From Fistulifera solaris (lineage: Eukaryota > Bacillariophyta > Bacillariophyceae > Naviculales > Stauroneidaceae): a stretch of DNA of 64,000 bases. Both the position numbers and the translations under genes were made by a program. The DNA is taken from positions 1,860,001 through 1,924,000 of the forward strand of contig AP026164.1 of assembly GCA_030295235.1 (NCBI GenBank), given 5' to 3'. Numbering within the stretch: position 1 is the stretch's first letter; each line of letters starts with the position of its first letter. This document shows, piece after piece, positions 1 to 13,604 of this stretch. The notes beneath the pieces were generated by a model, which saw only the letters and a program-made list of their open reading frames with translations, did not search any database and had not been told where the DNA came from.

Positions 1-2317
1 AGTTAAATTCAGGGACTTTCACGTCTGTTACGCCGCTTAGGGCTGGCGGGGTGTCGATGGCGTCGTTGGTAAGAGAAAACCATTCGCTTAGGATAGAACT
101 TGAGAAAACCGACGAAGCTTACACTAGTGATGCTCCTTCGACATCTTCGAGCATTGCGCTGACGCGATTAGAGTATACAGTTACAGCCATACACGCATTG
201 CGAGAAGCCGCACGGGAGAAACACGGCTATTTTTCAAGCTATGTTTCTCGATCATGTGTGTCTTTCTGTGGCTACTATCCTCCCTGTGAAGGGCTAGATG
301 GTTGTTCAAGAGAAACTTTGGATTTCTTGGTGGCTTACAATCCTGACTTAGCATTGCTACATAATGTAGATGTCTTGTTTGAGGGCTTGACGCGTGGTAA
401 ATGGAGAGCGGTTCATTTGGAGGAGCTTTTCGCTAGTACGATTGTAGCTAGTTTGATCCCCGAACAAACTCCCTTGTCGACGGCGAAATCAATGATGGCT
501 CAAGAATTCGATCGTGTAGCACGAGCGCTGGGATTGAAATCAGTTCTTTCTGATGAACCGTTCGAGAGTCCAAAGGGCCATGAAGTGAAAGTTCTTTCAC
601 GGAGACATATAAGTTCGCTGCCTCGTGAGGTTTTTATCCTTAGTAGATGGGCGTCATTCCTCTATATGGTATGTGTCTGATGCGCCCTTGTATCCCGATT
701 GGAACGATAAATTCTAATTCTTTTGCAGTTGAATTACTTCGTTGCTCATGCTACCTCGAATATATTTGTCATGTCTACTGGGTCCTCATCAGCGCTTGCG
801 GCAACAATTATTGGAGTTCCAAACGTCGCGGCAATGCTTGTAACTTTTTTCCACTGTCTCATTTTATCTAATCAGCCAAATTCGCACCGTCAACACAACA
901 ATGCCCGATTGCTAAGAGGTCTGTTTGCTTTGGCGAGTTTTTTTGCCATAATTGGCAATATTGTACATGCCCATGCCATCAATATTGGATCGATTCGCTT
1001 GGCCATATTAGGCCGCTTTGTCTTCGGTCTTTCTACTACTGAGATACTTCAGCGACAACTTCTGTTTACGAGTGGCCATCGCTTCATTGTCAGCGAATCG
1101 GCAAGCTTGGTTATTTCGAGAATCGCAGGTACAATATCGGGTCTCTTTTTGGGAGCATGCATTGAAGCATTACCACTCTTGGTGAACTCTCTTGATGTGC
1201 GGTTCCTTCGGGCGGGAAATTGGTTGCTGATCGTGACATGGCTACTCCTTCTTATTGCTGTTTGTATGAGGTTTCGGGAGTTGGAGTACGTCGCATTAAA
1301 GGCCGATAGTCACTGCCAAGGAGCGGTTGATGCGGCTGCTCAGAGAATCAATGATGGAAGCTCTAGCGAATCAGACTCTCCCAATCCTTCACGTATGTTA
1401 TATGGTGCTGAGAGAGCCGACCTGAATGATGATCTTCTAACAACATTGGTCAAGGCAAAGCACCCCAGTATTCCTAGCGGCCACGATAGTTACCAATCTA
1501 AACATAATCGATTACCAGGAACACCCAAAAAGAAACGATCCAAAAACTGGAGAAACTTTGTCGTACGGATCCGCAAGCTTCTTGATTTCCACATCGGCAT
1601 CCCTGTTTCACTCTTCGTTCTTTTTGTCGCATCTTTTGCGTGGAGGCCTTCTTCACCGGGACCCCCCTCGTTACGAACGAATACTTCGGCTGGGATGGTG
1701 CTCAAGCATCTAGCTTTCTCGGCTTTCTTTCTTGCACGACATTCCTTATTCACTGGATCTGTGAGCGCGTCTCTCGCGGCTATGAGGACAGAATTGTTAT
1801 TAAGGTAAGCATCCATCTTTCTTCATCGTTTGTTTACTGTTGAGTCCGACTCCTCACACATGGGTGCTTTCAGAATTCTATTGGACTAGTTGCGATTGGT
1901 TTATTTGTGACAATCAACTGGGTGTCAATCATTTACCTTGCAACGCGCTACTCAATATTACTGGAGGAGACGGAGCATGGCCACCCCCATGTGTACGACT
2001 GGACCTTCGGTGTCTTGCAGTACATCATCGGGCTTTGTCTTATCCACGCAGGTGGAAAAGCCCTCGAAAGCGCTTCATTGTCGATGTTGTCCAAATTTTC
2101 TCCCGTCAACATCCGTAGTGTCGTGATCAATGTTGGGACCATTGCTACTTTTCTAACGTCGCTGGCTCGCCTACTTGCTGATTTGCAAGTGTCGATGATT
2201 GGTTTGTCGAACAAGCTTATCAACACCGACATGGTGAACTCTCTATCGCTACCTCTATTGCTAGCATGCCTTGCCGTCATGCTTGTTGTCCGGCGTCATT
2301 TCTTCTCTCTGCTATAA
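1..2317 (+). CDS. MFS membrane transporter, SPX-MFS-like (5' end outside window)
   Basis: The frame is open to the window edge, so the true start is missing. Three exons join in frame: 1-668, 729-1804 and 1874-2317, with GT-AG introns 669-728 and 1805-1873. After a soluble N-terminal part come many hydrophobic helices. The first transmembrane stretch (LNYFVAHATSN followed by SALAATIIGVP) resembles the first helices of SPX-MFS vacuolar phosphate transporters and MFSD8-like proteins, and the motif FFTGTPLVTNEYFGW near 1645 is typical of the second half of that family. A charged linker (around 1300-1560) separates the two helix bundles. One frame break falls on the T4 run at 1634-1637: the conserved motif continues in another frame as if one T were missing. 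Substrate is inferred only; a different MFS subfamily is possible. Confidence 0.72.
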
Positions 2318-2674
2318 ATGTAAGTCTATCCCTTAGCCAACTTAGCACGGAACTCGGCAAAGTAGTTAAGTACCGTTACGATTTGTAAGACAAAGAACTT
2401 TATTAACGGTATTGAACGGTTCTGCTCGTCGCGCTGCCCGTCGCAAAAAATCCCACCGAGCGGGACCGGACCGTAGATGTAGAGCACGTTCACAATCATC
2501 ATTCACTTCACTGATCTTCACCTTCGTCGCATTTGTTTTTGGTGCGAAAAGAACGATTCATTCGGTGTTTTTAGAAAAGAATGTCAGTGACAAGTAGGTT
2601 TTTTCATATCAGTTAGCAGCCGAATCATCTTACGAACATTCAAGCCGAATTCATTACCCCAAAACCGCCGCGTC
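2318..2674. other. Intergenic: transporter 3' end to ATR promoter
   Basis: No supported gene. It should hold the transporter 3' UTR and the ATR promoter. A 61-codon open frame here has no recognisable motif. Confidence 0.6.
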
Positions 2675-5600
2675 ATGCCGTCACCTCCCGCACTGGTAGA
2701 AGGTCGCAATGAAACATCGTTGCTAATACAAATTTCTGAATCGTGCGCTCGTCACCGTTTAAGACATGAGAAGCAACAAAGTAGTCACGAGGCTGGCGAA
2801 GAGAATATGTCGACATTTTGTCAGGAAAGCATTAAAACATTACAAAAGATCGTGCCCAAAGTAGAGCGACAGTATCATGCCTCAACAAACCCGCAAGCAG
2901 AAGACGTCGGTCATATCTGTGACTTTTACGAGCAATTGATTGAAGGAGACTTTTGCCCGCATGCACCTGATGCACTCCGACAAGAAAATGGGACATTGAA
3001 CGGTACGTTAAACGTTTTCATTTTTAGTTGTTTAGGCCTCGACTGTCCTTTCTTATGTTCTTGCTACTTAGTTATGCCTCGAATTTATTTTTTATTTGAG
3101 AACCTCCTTTCTTTTCTGTCATGGAAGATACAATGACGAGTAGTAGGACCGCAACATCTAGCAGGGTGTTTGAAAAGATTTGTCAGACGGTTGCACAATT
3201 GCTGACAATGATGGCGGACTGCGCCATGGTGCATGACATATTTCAGGATTGGTTGGAGCTAGCACTGGATTTGACATTACTCTGCCAGTCGAGTCTTACG
3301 GACGAATATATGGATCAGGTCGAGCTCTCGCTTTATGATCGTGTGTTGGTGCAAAGCATGGCGATAATTGACGATAAAGAGGAGTACGTCCTGATGTTAA
3401 AGACAAAAGAGCACCTTTATATCATACAATCTGCTGTGACGACGGTGTTGTACCATTTGATTTATTTACTTAAGGAAAAAAGGCTGTTAGATGCAATGAT
3501 GGTGGACATGGTGCAAAACAGCGGCTATGGCGATTCATATTTCCTTGCTTTGATCACTGAACGGCCAGAACTCTTCGAGGAGCTTTTGGCAATGGGGCGA
3601 CAAATACTATCATCACATGGGTCTGAATCATCAAAGGAAAACGCCCTCAGAGTTCGTTCGAAAATGGCCACTCTTCGTCTTCTACAAATGATGGAAACCG
3701 ATTTGCGTGATATCAAAGTTGTGTCGCCGTTCGCCTCCCTTCGACTTCATTCTCATATATTGATTGCTCAGACAATTGGAAATGTTCTTCAAACCAAACA
3801 AAGTTCTTCATTATCGAAGCTAGAGGCGTCCTATATCCGAAAGCTAGCACAATGTTTGACTGGATCCGTACACCGTTTCGCAGAATGCCCTTCAGACCGT
3901 ACAACCTATCTTGCACTGCTATGGAATAGATTACCATGCATTCAAAGCTGTCAGGCTCCATTGAAAGTAAATCCAGCTAGACGAGCACTCGAGGTCGCCG
4001 TACTTCGTTCGATTCACATGTTGCTCGTCGAGGTTGGGAAATGTGGCCACGCCGAAGCATTAGTCTCGGATCATGACACGCTGACTCACATGATTGAATT
4101 AGTCCAAGACCCCGACTTCCATGAGTATGCAATCTGTATTATTTCGACTATTTTGGCAAAGAATGGATACAAAAACTTAGACGAGATTTGTGGTGAAGCG
4201 ATTCGCCTTTCCGAAATGGAAAATGTCGAAGAAAAGGTGTCTTCGGGGACGAAGAGGACGCTACCTCTCCGTGAGCTTACGAGTTTCAACAAGCGCCAGA
4301 AATACGATGAAGTGGACAATACTACCTTGCGGTCGGACGAATGTCGCGAAAACATGATTAGGGTGGCGGTTGAGAATCTGCTGCAATTGCTTGTGTATGG
4401 AAGGGTATCAGATCAGGCAACCTCAACAAGCTCAATCAGAGTACTTGGTGGAATCAGAATTGTTTTTACACTCGCGGAAGGCGTTGGTGCTTCTTTGGGG
4501 CAGATCGCCGAGAAATGGTTGAGCCGAGCGTTAGATGTCGCGTTGCAGCTGGCTCGAAAGCTTCAAGATTCGGACGGGTCGAGCGAAAGCCGAGTAATGC
4601 TGCGAAGCCTTGTATGCTGTGGACTTCATGTGTCTCTTATTCGTAGCCACTGTCCAGATTTATATGCAAACGCACTCGCAGCAGGTCTACCGGTAGACGA
4701 CTTCGTAATGACTTGCGAAAGTTTAATTTTGTTTCTGCTAAATGAAGGTCACATTGAAAAGCATCCCTGGGTTCTTGACAGTCTTTGGCACCGTTGTCTC
4801 CACTGGCAATTCACGGGAAGATCAAGACCATTAAGTCCGCTAGGTTCGTTTGAAATTGAAGTATTCACTTTGTTACTCGTTCGGGTAGCGTTTGACGGTT
4901 GTAAAGTGACGTCACATAAAGTTGAAAAGGTTAATGTTGAGGAGTCGCAAGATTCACAAGATAAAAGACTATCCTTCCTTGCTTCATCGGTCAAGCTAAT
5001 ACGCCCAGAATCCAATTTGACAACTCAGCAAAAGACTTGTGGTCTGTTGACGTTGATAGACTTTAAAAATCTGAATTCTGAGTCCAAAAAAACATGTTTG
5101 CTTTCGATACAATGGCTTCTACGCGAATCATCCCTGCCCGACCTTCGAGTCATGATGAACCCATGTAACCGAGAGAGGCCTTTAAGCGGATCCGACCTTT
5201 GGTGTTTCGTAATTGACTGCTGCTTTGCCGATGCCGATCAGAGTATCCGAAAAAATGCAGCGGAAATTATTCAACTCGTTTTCAATGATAGATCAACGGG
5301 GTTAATTCTTTGTTTACTTGCAACGGACGACGAGTGGATAGTCCTAAATTCAGGACCACGAAGTACCCACAACTTTACACACCTGCAAATTCTGGATCAG
5401 CTTGTTATTCGGTTTTTCCGAAATGTCGATGAGTTCCTACACAGGCGCTGCTGCGTGCCCCAATCTCAGCTGTCATTGACCATTGGGTCAGTCGCCAGCT
5501 CCAACAGTGAGAAATCGATGAAAAGAGACAGGAATTTCGAACAACTGATTTTTCAATGTCGACATGCAACTAGGGTTCTTTTGTCGTTTTGCGTGGACAA

Positions 5601-8600
5601 AGATGATTATTTCATGAAAAGGGTTCTACACTCTTCTCTCACTCGAGTTGTTCGGCTTTGGTCCGGACCAGGGAGTCTTCGAAACGAGGCTCACTGGATT
5701 TCTTTCGTCGAACTGTCTCGCTGGATTTACAGCTCCGTGGCATCGAGGGTGTTTGACAACGAAAACATAAAACGTTTTGTTCCCAACCTCTTCAGAGAAG
5801 TGCTGGTGCCCAGTTCAACTCTATTGATGGCTGACGGGTGCACGGGGATTGATAATATCCGAGATGGGACGAAGGAACGACATTGTCTTTTACTATCAAC
5901 TTTTATTGGTGTTTTTATTTTGTGCGGTTCAGCCGACGCAGAGGAGACGTCAATCGCTGCCCGAAATCCCGGATGTGTCAATGACATCGAAAGGTTTCTT
6001 GGATGTTACCTTCCTTATATTTTCGCTCAGTTTGTTCTTGAGAGAGACTATGACGCTCTCCGACTTACGACGTGCTTTAAGTTCTTTATTCTCGGACAGA
6101 AACTTTTTGAGTCAAAACAGAAGATGAGAGTTTCGAACGACGGACTAAAGATCAACCATGTCTTTGATCTTTCCCTTGGAAGCCCAAAGTCTACTTTTGT
6201 CACGTCGTCCATGCTTTCACGAGTTTGGAGACATGATTTGGAGGAGCAAACAGGTTCTTTATGCTCGTCGACGGATGTTTTCGCCACCTTGCTGCCGTTG
6301 GTTTTTACACGAGCAGGTGAATCGGAGATTATTTTCCTTATGCAAACTGTTTTGAAAAACAGGCTGATATCTCTTACCAAAACGATCCAGACTAACGAGA
6401 GAACCATTCTAAGGAATATATTGCTCGAGATAGGGGACAATTATTACAGTTATGATCCGGTCTTCAGAGCCTTTAAACTCATCGATTATTTCCGCACTCT
6501 CAGTAATGAGGCATCTACGAGACCTTTGTCTACTCTCTATCGCAATTTCAAAGATATTGATGAATGTCATTCCGAATGGATTACGATGCATTTCATGTAC
6601 CTGGTTGTGCAAATAGTACAATTTCGATGGAGTACAAAGACTGATAAAGAGAAAACCCAGTCTTTGAGATCATTGCTGTTTGCAGTACGCTTACTTGACC
6701 CGAAGGAATCCTGCCAATACTTCCCTCAGATTATCGCTACACTCAACGCTGCTGTTGCTTTGTGCGAAGAAAGGGCTACCCATGATACAGAGGAAGTGTT
6801 GTTGGTGGCCGTCCAAATCTTGTCTGAATTCATCAAGTTAGCAGCGGAAGGCAACACAGAACTACTGGGCCAAAATCTCAAAATTGTTGTTGTCTCACTA
6901 GTTCCAGTTTTGAGCGAAAGCGAGTACTCTCATGAGTCATCAGCGCGACTGGCCTCTCGAAATGTCGGGATTGAAATAATCGAGAGACTCGTCCATGGTG
7001 ACCTTGGAAGGCGTCTTGCTCCATATTTTTCTGATATTCCCTTTCTTCCGTCTAATGAAGCTCTCCACAGTGTCAAAGAATCGCTGCGTTCTTTAGGCGT
7101 TGACAACGATACTGTACTCTCAACACAGGGCACTCAAGACGGAGCTAGCACTGACCAATCGCATAACGACACGCCGAAACAAGAGGCTTTGCGTCAGCGT
7201 TTGGCGACTGTCTGTCCTCTCATAGCACACGAGAACGCCGGAGTTAGACGGATTGCCCTGAAGCATATCATTGATCTGCTGAAAGCGAATAGATACCTTT
7301 TTCATGCACTTGTTGAGAACGAAGGAGACACATCCATGAAACACTACCTTACGGTAATTAAGCCGGAGACTTCAGGTACGTAAAGCATCGCGATGCCTAC
7401 CAAAGATATTCGAGGAGAAAAAGTCTCACAATTATCACTTCACTGATAGGTTCGTCTTATGGTACCGTTACTGAGCTTCTCGAAGCCGTGATGAATCGAT
7501 GCCTGGTGGAGACTGATGAGAAGACGAGAATTCTGCTGGCAACATGCATTGGTGAGGTTGGTGCCATTGCGGTAGATAGACTAGAAGAAAATTCAGATAG
7601 AAACAGTAGTGTAAAAATGGAGCACGGTCCCTGGAAATCGCGTGCGGCGCGGCACCAGCTCAAGCTTGTGACAGAACATTTAGTGACTTCCTTAAAGGCC
7701 GCACATACCACATCAGATCAACATAAAATCATGTTCACAATTCAACAGATACTTCAAATTCTTGACAGATCTGTGAGCAAAGGTAAAGTACAGGACGACA
7801 CTTCGAATTCTGAGAAGAGTGAAATGAGCGGCTGGCTTTCAGCGCAGCTCTCAAATGCAGGGGTCCTTGATATTGTCGAACCTTTTTGGTGGACAGAGTT
7901 TTGCGAGGTAAGTTCAAATTCGTCAATTGATAAATTTCCTTACATTATTCTCTCATGCTTCCCTACGAAAGTCTGAAGCGGCTGTAACTTGGCGAAGTCC
8001 TCCCTTCTTTGATGAAGCGCCATCTTATTTTGCCTGGATGTCCAATTGGTGCTCATATCTGGCTCGTCGAGCTTACGATAAAAGGGAGACTGAGTGGAGT
8101 GAACTATTTTATGCATGTAGGACTGCCCTGCGAACTCCAGTCGGGCTAGTGATCGCAGAGTACTTACTACCTATACTGATCCTTGATAGGATATGTTTTG
8201 GCGACGCCCATGACGAAAAGGTCATTTTGGACGAGATTCGATCAGCTCTGACTTTTCGAAACGACCTTTTCCCAAAGATGATTGACACGGAAAGACAAAA
8301 GTGGTGAACACGCTTCTTGACCTCATCGAGACAATGCAGCGGTGGCACGAACAAGAGACCGAGTCAAAACTGACAGGTTCTGTCAATTCAGTAGAGTCCC
8401 GTGAATTTAAAGATAACAAACATAACATCGAGCCGACGATCAATCGCGGTGCTTTCACCTGGACACTCGAGGACGCCACCATGAGAATAGATGACATTCT
8501 AATCAATATTCCACTTTCGTTGCGCGCACGAGCTGCCTCTTGTGTTGGGATGCATTCGCGGGCTTTGCGACTGTTTGAAATGGTGGCTCGACAACGCACC

Positions 8601-11600
8601 GTAAAAGTTGTCTTTGAGAATACAAAGACAAAGTATGTATGCGATAAACAGACTCGATCTAGAGCTGCTGGGAATTGTTCCGGTTCTGAACTGGAATATC
8701 TCATGGAGACCCTGTGCTCATTAGACGACTATGAAACGCTGTCGTGCTTACTAGAAGACGAGAGTGTTACGAGTGGAGCTTCTTTTTCTTGGGGCGCTAC
8801 TAAGAGGAAGGAGATTTCTGGTGATTGGGAAGGGGCGTTACAAGACTACGAGAGAGCACTTCAGTTACAACGGACTGACAAAAGGAAGTCCATTCATTTA
8901 CAAAAAGGAGCTTTGCGTTGTCTTTTGGAGCTTGGCCACTTCGAAAGTGTGATAAATCAAGTGTCAGGACTGATGAGCGAGTCATACACCGCCAACACCG
9001 ACTGCTCTATAGTTGATGAGTACCTCCCAGCCTCGGTCGAAGCCTCTTGGCGTCTAGGTGACTGGAACTCACTTGAGAGTCTGTCTAATTCTGAGACTAA
9101 ACAGAAATGTAGTCGCGAATGTCCTGGATTAACTCAGGGAGACATTATCCTGGAGCTGCGAAAAGGAAACTTTGAGACGGTGATGGCACACCTGGCGAAT
9201 GCCCGCAGATTGATTATGAATACGCTATCTATAACTGCAAGTGAGGGCTATGCTCGTGCATTTCGTGACGTTATCAGTTTGCATGCCTTACGTGAAATTG
9301 AAGACGTCGCAAGCATTATCTGTGATGATGATGCATCAGGAAATTTGGGCGAACTACTTGCGAAAGCTGATCTCTCTTGGGATCGACGCCTTTCTTTTGT
9401 CGGCCCAGTTGGGGCTTCACACATTTTGGATAGCCGCCTTGCATTATCTCGGCTAGCGGGTGACTCTATTTTGGAAGGATCAATATTTTTACAAATGGGA
9501 AAGATGGCTCGTAAGGACAGACTATTAGGCACCGCAGCAAATGCTCTTAGTCAAGCGCAAGCTGTGTTTTGCAACGTGAAAGCGGGCAATTGGAACGGAC
9601 ATGGTATTACTCGGAGCTCCATCCATTTCCAAATTGCGAAACTAAGACACGACTGTGGCGACTGCACTTCAGCTCTCCGAATGCTAGACATAGGCGATCT
9701 TGATACCTTGGTCCATTTATCAGATCCAGATCTTCGTCTGCACGTACATGAAAGGGTAAAACTCTTTCTTGGATCAGAATGCCACGGAATGACAAACGAA
9801 GAGACGGTTTCCGTTTTTGCTAAAAGCGTTCTTCAGTCTACGCGGTGGATGATCGATGGGGGACTGAAGGGCGGTTCAGAAATAATGTCTCGATTTCGAA
9901 TCTTACATCAAGTAGCACCGCGGCTTGAAAAAGGTAGGCTATGTTTCAGTCGCAAATAAGATTCTTTTGCAGCTTGACTAACAGTCTTTCAGGGCATTTT
10001 TACTTTGCCAAGTACGTAGATGCAATCTTGCGGTCCAGAATCACTGCAATGCTGAGGAAATCCCCTGAAGGACATTCACGAGAAAGCGATGATATCCTTG
10101 ATAGTTTCGTAGTTGCTCATGACAGAGCATGTCAGCGTTACATCTTACTAGCCATAAAGCATTACGTTGAAGCTCTAATCATTGACATTCGCCACGTTTA
10201 TCAGGCTCTCCCACGATTGCTTTCTTTGTGGTTTGAATTTACCAGCATTGGGAGCACTGAACAGCCCAAATACAGGGTGTATGAAGAACCGACAGCTCAA
10301 GGTAAGATTTTTCTTGGTCTGCTGCGTATTTTCACAATCAAATCTAATCAGAGTGCTACAGTATTAACGCAAAACCAGGAAGAGGCGAATGCTGTGATAG
10401 CCACAAAATACAAGCAAATACCTGTTCCAGCGTTCTACACCGCACTCCCTCAGCTCGTTTCTCGGGTAAAGCACCCAAATAGCGACACAACCACTGTCGT
10501 ACATGGCATTGTTCGCCGCGTACTGACCAAGTATCCAGCACAGGCTATGTGGCCACTAGCCTGGCTGCGCCAATCACGCCAACATGACCGTCAAAAAGCA
10601 GGCAATGAAATTTTTCGTGAAGCTGAGTTACGTCTCGCAGAGACTTCGAACAGACTTCATTTACTTTTAGTCGAATCCAAGAGTTTGTTCGAGTGGCTTC
10701 AAAAACTAGCCAAATTTGAGCCAAAAAAGGCGCGATGCACCGAGATAAAAGTCACGCCATGGAAAGGGCAGATCGGTCTTGAAGAATTCATTCCACCCGT
10801 CAAAGCTGCTTTGTCTGCCTCTTTTTCTATTGGGGACAGCGAGCGATCAAGGGACTTATTTCCCCGTCATGTGCCTCGAATGAGAATGTTTTCCTCCACG
10901 ATCAAGGTCATGCAGTCGAAGGCTCGACCGAAGATTCTCAAGGCCCACGTTGTTTCTGCTGATATTTTGACGAAGACAAAGGAAAGAACGAGCAGTGGCT
11001 GTTTTGACATAGGCGAAATTCATTTTTGGTGAAGCAGGAAGCTAAGGGAGATCTCCGAAAAGATGCTAGGGTACAGGAACTCAACAATGTAGTGAATCGT
11101 CTACTAGTATCAACAGCCGGCCGAACAATGAACCAGAGACGCCCACTACGTATTCGGACGTTTGCGGTTACCTGTTTATCGGAGGACACCGGTATTCTTG
11201 AGTGGGTTCCAGATACATCGTCATTTCGTTCCTTGATTGGAAAGGCATATAATCCACAGGTGAATACATACACGGTACAGCGCAGAGGGGCCAGGCTGGC
11301 AAATCTCGGCGATCCAGTGTTGAGGAAGGATTATGAAAGATGCCAGGAAATGTTTTTCGTGTCGAAAAATTTAAAGGCTGCAACAAAGATGTTTGAGGAG
11401 CTTTGCTTGAAAACTAATCCACCCCTTCTATTTTGGTGGTTCGTGCATACCTTTGAAAACTCGAATGCGTGGTACGAAGCTCGAACCCGCTTCACTCGAA
11501 GTTCCGCAGCATGGGCCGCTATCGGACACGTACTGGGAGTTGGTGATAGGCATGCTGAAAACATACTGGTGGATACGTCAAACGGTGAATGCGTTCATGT

Positions 11601-12180
11601 CGACTTCGACTGGTAAGTCGTTCTGTTGGCTTTGTGTTTAGCTGAGTTGAGAGGTGAGTAGTCCTACTTACGATTAATCAGTATCTTCGATAAGGGCCTT
11701 CACCTACCGAAGCCAGAAGTTGTCCCTTTTCGGCTTACGCAGAACATGCTGGATGCGTTTGGACCGACGGGTGCTGATGGCATTTTTCGTGATACTCTGT
11801 ACAAAGCAATGCACACTCTAAGGGACAACCGTGACACTCTACTATCGGTTCTCGAGCCCTTTCTCAAAGATCCTGTCATTGATTGGAAACGTTCACGTAG
11901 TCAGCAACAAGGCAAAAATTCGTCCGGAGAAGACCACAGCACCAAAGAGGCCAAGAGATCCATCAACGTGATTGATGAAAGGTTGCGTGGAATTTACAAC
12001 TTGCGGAATCCGAATTACAAACGCATTCGTCGAAATGATACTTTCGTCGACCAAGAAGACGAGGAGCTGACGCACATGCTTCCACTTTCGGTGGAAGGTC
12101 AAGTGCACAAGATGATCGCCGAGGCGACGAGCAATGAAAATTTGGTCCAAATGTACATAGGTTGGATGGCTTGGTTGTAG
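2675..12180 (+). CDS. ATR: ATR/Mec1-type checkpoint kinase (PIKK)
   Basis: Very large phosphatidylinositol-3-kinase-related protein kinase of the DNA damage and replication-stress checkpoint. Exons by splice signals: 2675-3002, 3128-7375, 7450-7907, 7972-9933, 9993-11612, 11682-12180; introns are 59-125 bp. A long HEAT-like helical region is followed by a FAT domain (GHFYFAKY start near 9993; YPAQAMWPLAWL near 10530). The kinase domain has GDLRKD, a catalytic loop LGVGDRHAENILVD, and HVDFDC-IFDKG across the last intron. The C-terminus is a FATC motif (NLVQMYIGWMAWL). VPFRLTQNM and the FATC sequence match ATR rather than ATM or TOR. Two frame breaks lie at homopolymers, A4 at 8297-8300 and T5 at 11023-11027; in both the homology resumes as if one base were missing. 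Nuclear function is from family knowledge. Confidence 0.95.
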
Positions 12181-12232
12181 ATGAATCAGTAAATAGACTA
12201 ACGGGTAGATCAATGAATGCTGTACATAACAC

Positions 12233-13316
12233 TTATCGCATATCGAACGAAAGCTCGCGCTCGCGCATAAGAAGTTCCGGTGGCTTTCGGTACCGTTGAT
12301 TAGCGTCCATGGCAACAACCAAGGCCGCGATCAGTCCAAAGTATGATCCTGTGATGGCTACTCGCTGCGTGGGAGTGATGCGATAATAGTTGGGCGGTAC
12401 ATGATGGGGATTATAGAAACGCTGAAACGTTTCGTATCCTCCCGACAGCAAAACTAAATAAAAGATCGGATTGCCGATTGCTCCGGAATATGCAAGAATA
12501 CCTCCAATTCCTAACCCCGCCACATTGGCATACGGCGAGAGCGCCCCAGCAATGCGTCCTCCATCGAGCGAGCCAATGGGCAACAAATTAAAAAGATTGA
12601 TCATGAATCCAAAGTCTGCGAGTGCAAAAACAATTGCGAATTCATCGAATGGGCAGCGAGCGCAACAGCCCCGGCACCAGCAGAACCCAAGCCCGGACCG
12701 CCCAAAGCAACTAACGCGTCCTCCCACGCATCTCGGGGACGCTGATTCATGGCGACAACGGCCCCGACAAAGGGAACGAACACCATAGGAGAAAAAGGGA
12801 TTCCGCGCGAATGCATCACCCAAGCATGGCCTGTTTCGTGCACCAACAACAATCCCACCATCCCCACGGCGTACGGAAAACCGAAAAACATGGTATACGT
12901 ACCCACCGACAAAACCATCGAGCCCAATGAGGCCATTTTAGTCAGCTTGAGTGCCCCGAGAAGATATTTGCCCTTTCCAAGAAACATGGAAGCTGCTCCT
13001 ATGAGACCTGCTCCCTGGGCAAGGCGATTGCCATTCGGACGGCGACCTCCGAAGAAGGATGAAAATGCGTGACCGCTCCTAGCGACGGTTTCACTATAAT
13101 GTGCTTCTTCAATTGATGGTTCGCAATGAAGCTACAATGTCCTCGCGGAAAAGGAGAACTGGAAAGGATGCGAATTGGACGATTCATTGAAAAGGTTCTC
13201 TGGAATGCTCCGAGCGAACCGCTTTGATACGTCTGCGGCATCAGCAGATCGTATTTCGACAATAATTTTGAGCGCGTGACTCGTAGGAACATTTTAATTT
13301 GAAAAATGGTAAGCAA
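12233..13316 (-). CDS. M50 site-2-protease-like intramembrane metalloprotease
   Basis: Intramembrane zinc metalloprotease of family M50. The active-site helix is LLLVHETGHAWVMHSRG (HExGH), and the second zinc-ligand motif is NLLPIGSLDGGRIAG (NxxPxxxLDGG); several hydrophobic helices surround them. The N-terminus is Arg/Ser rich with few acidic residues (MFLRVTRSKLLSKYDLL), suggesting an organelle targeting peptide; this is inference. Two frame breaks occur at mononucleotide runs: A5 at 12626-12630 (plus strand) between the two active-site motifs, and probably A4 at 13062-13065 near the N-terminus. Each is explained by one missing base. The gene is convergent with ATR, with only 52 bp between the stop codons. 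The substrate is unknown. Confidence 0.85.
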
Positions 13317-13384
13317 AGGGAAGACAAGGTGCTCTAAGCTTTCTTAATGATGATATTATGCCACGGGCGAATGATCCCCAAATC

Positions 13385-13436
13385 AATATAAGTAATGCGA
13401 TTAAAAAATTAAAAAAAAAAAAAATATAAGTAATGC
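13385..13436. repeat. 14-bp direct repeat flanking an A-rich 24-bp insert
   Basis: The 14-mer aatataagtaatgc occurs at 13385-13398 and 13423-13436. Between the copies lies gatt followed by A runs. This is the shape of a target-site duplication around a severely 5'-truncated, poly(A)-tailed retroposed fragment. The insert start (gattaaaaaatt) resembles the last bases of the retroelement at 24.1-26.4 kb. Confidence 0.6.
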
Positions 13437-13604
13437 AACTGCTATCCGCGCTGCCGTTGATGACAAACTTTTTCCAACTCGTAAGGTTAAGGCTACTACA
13501 TTCTGCTTCTCGAAATCACACCGGTACCGACTAATGCCGAAGATGCCGATCGATGATTATTTTATCACTTCCCGAGCTTGCTGTTGTTGATCATTGCTCT
13601 GATT

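Noticed and set aside
8200-8310. A short intron explaining the ATR frame change near 8300
   Set aside because: No GT-AG pair of realistic length removes the break without deleting sequence that looks coding; one missing A in the A4 run explains it.
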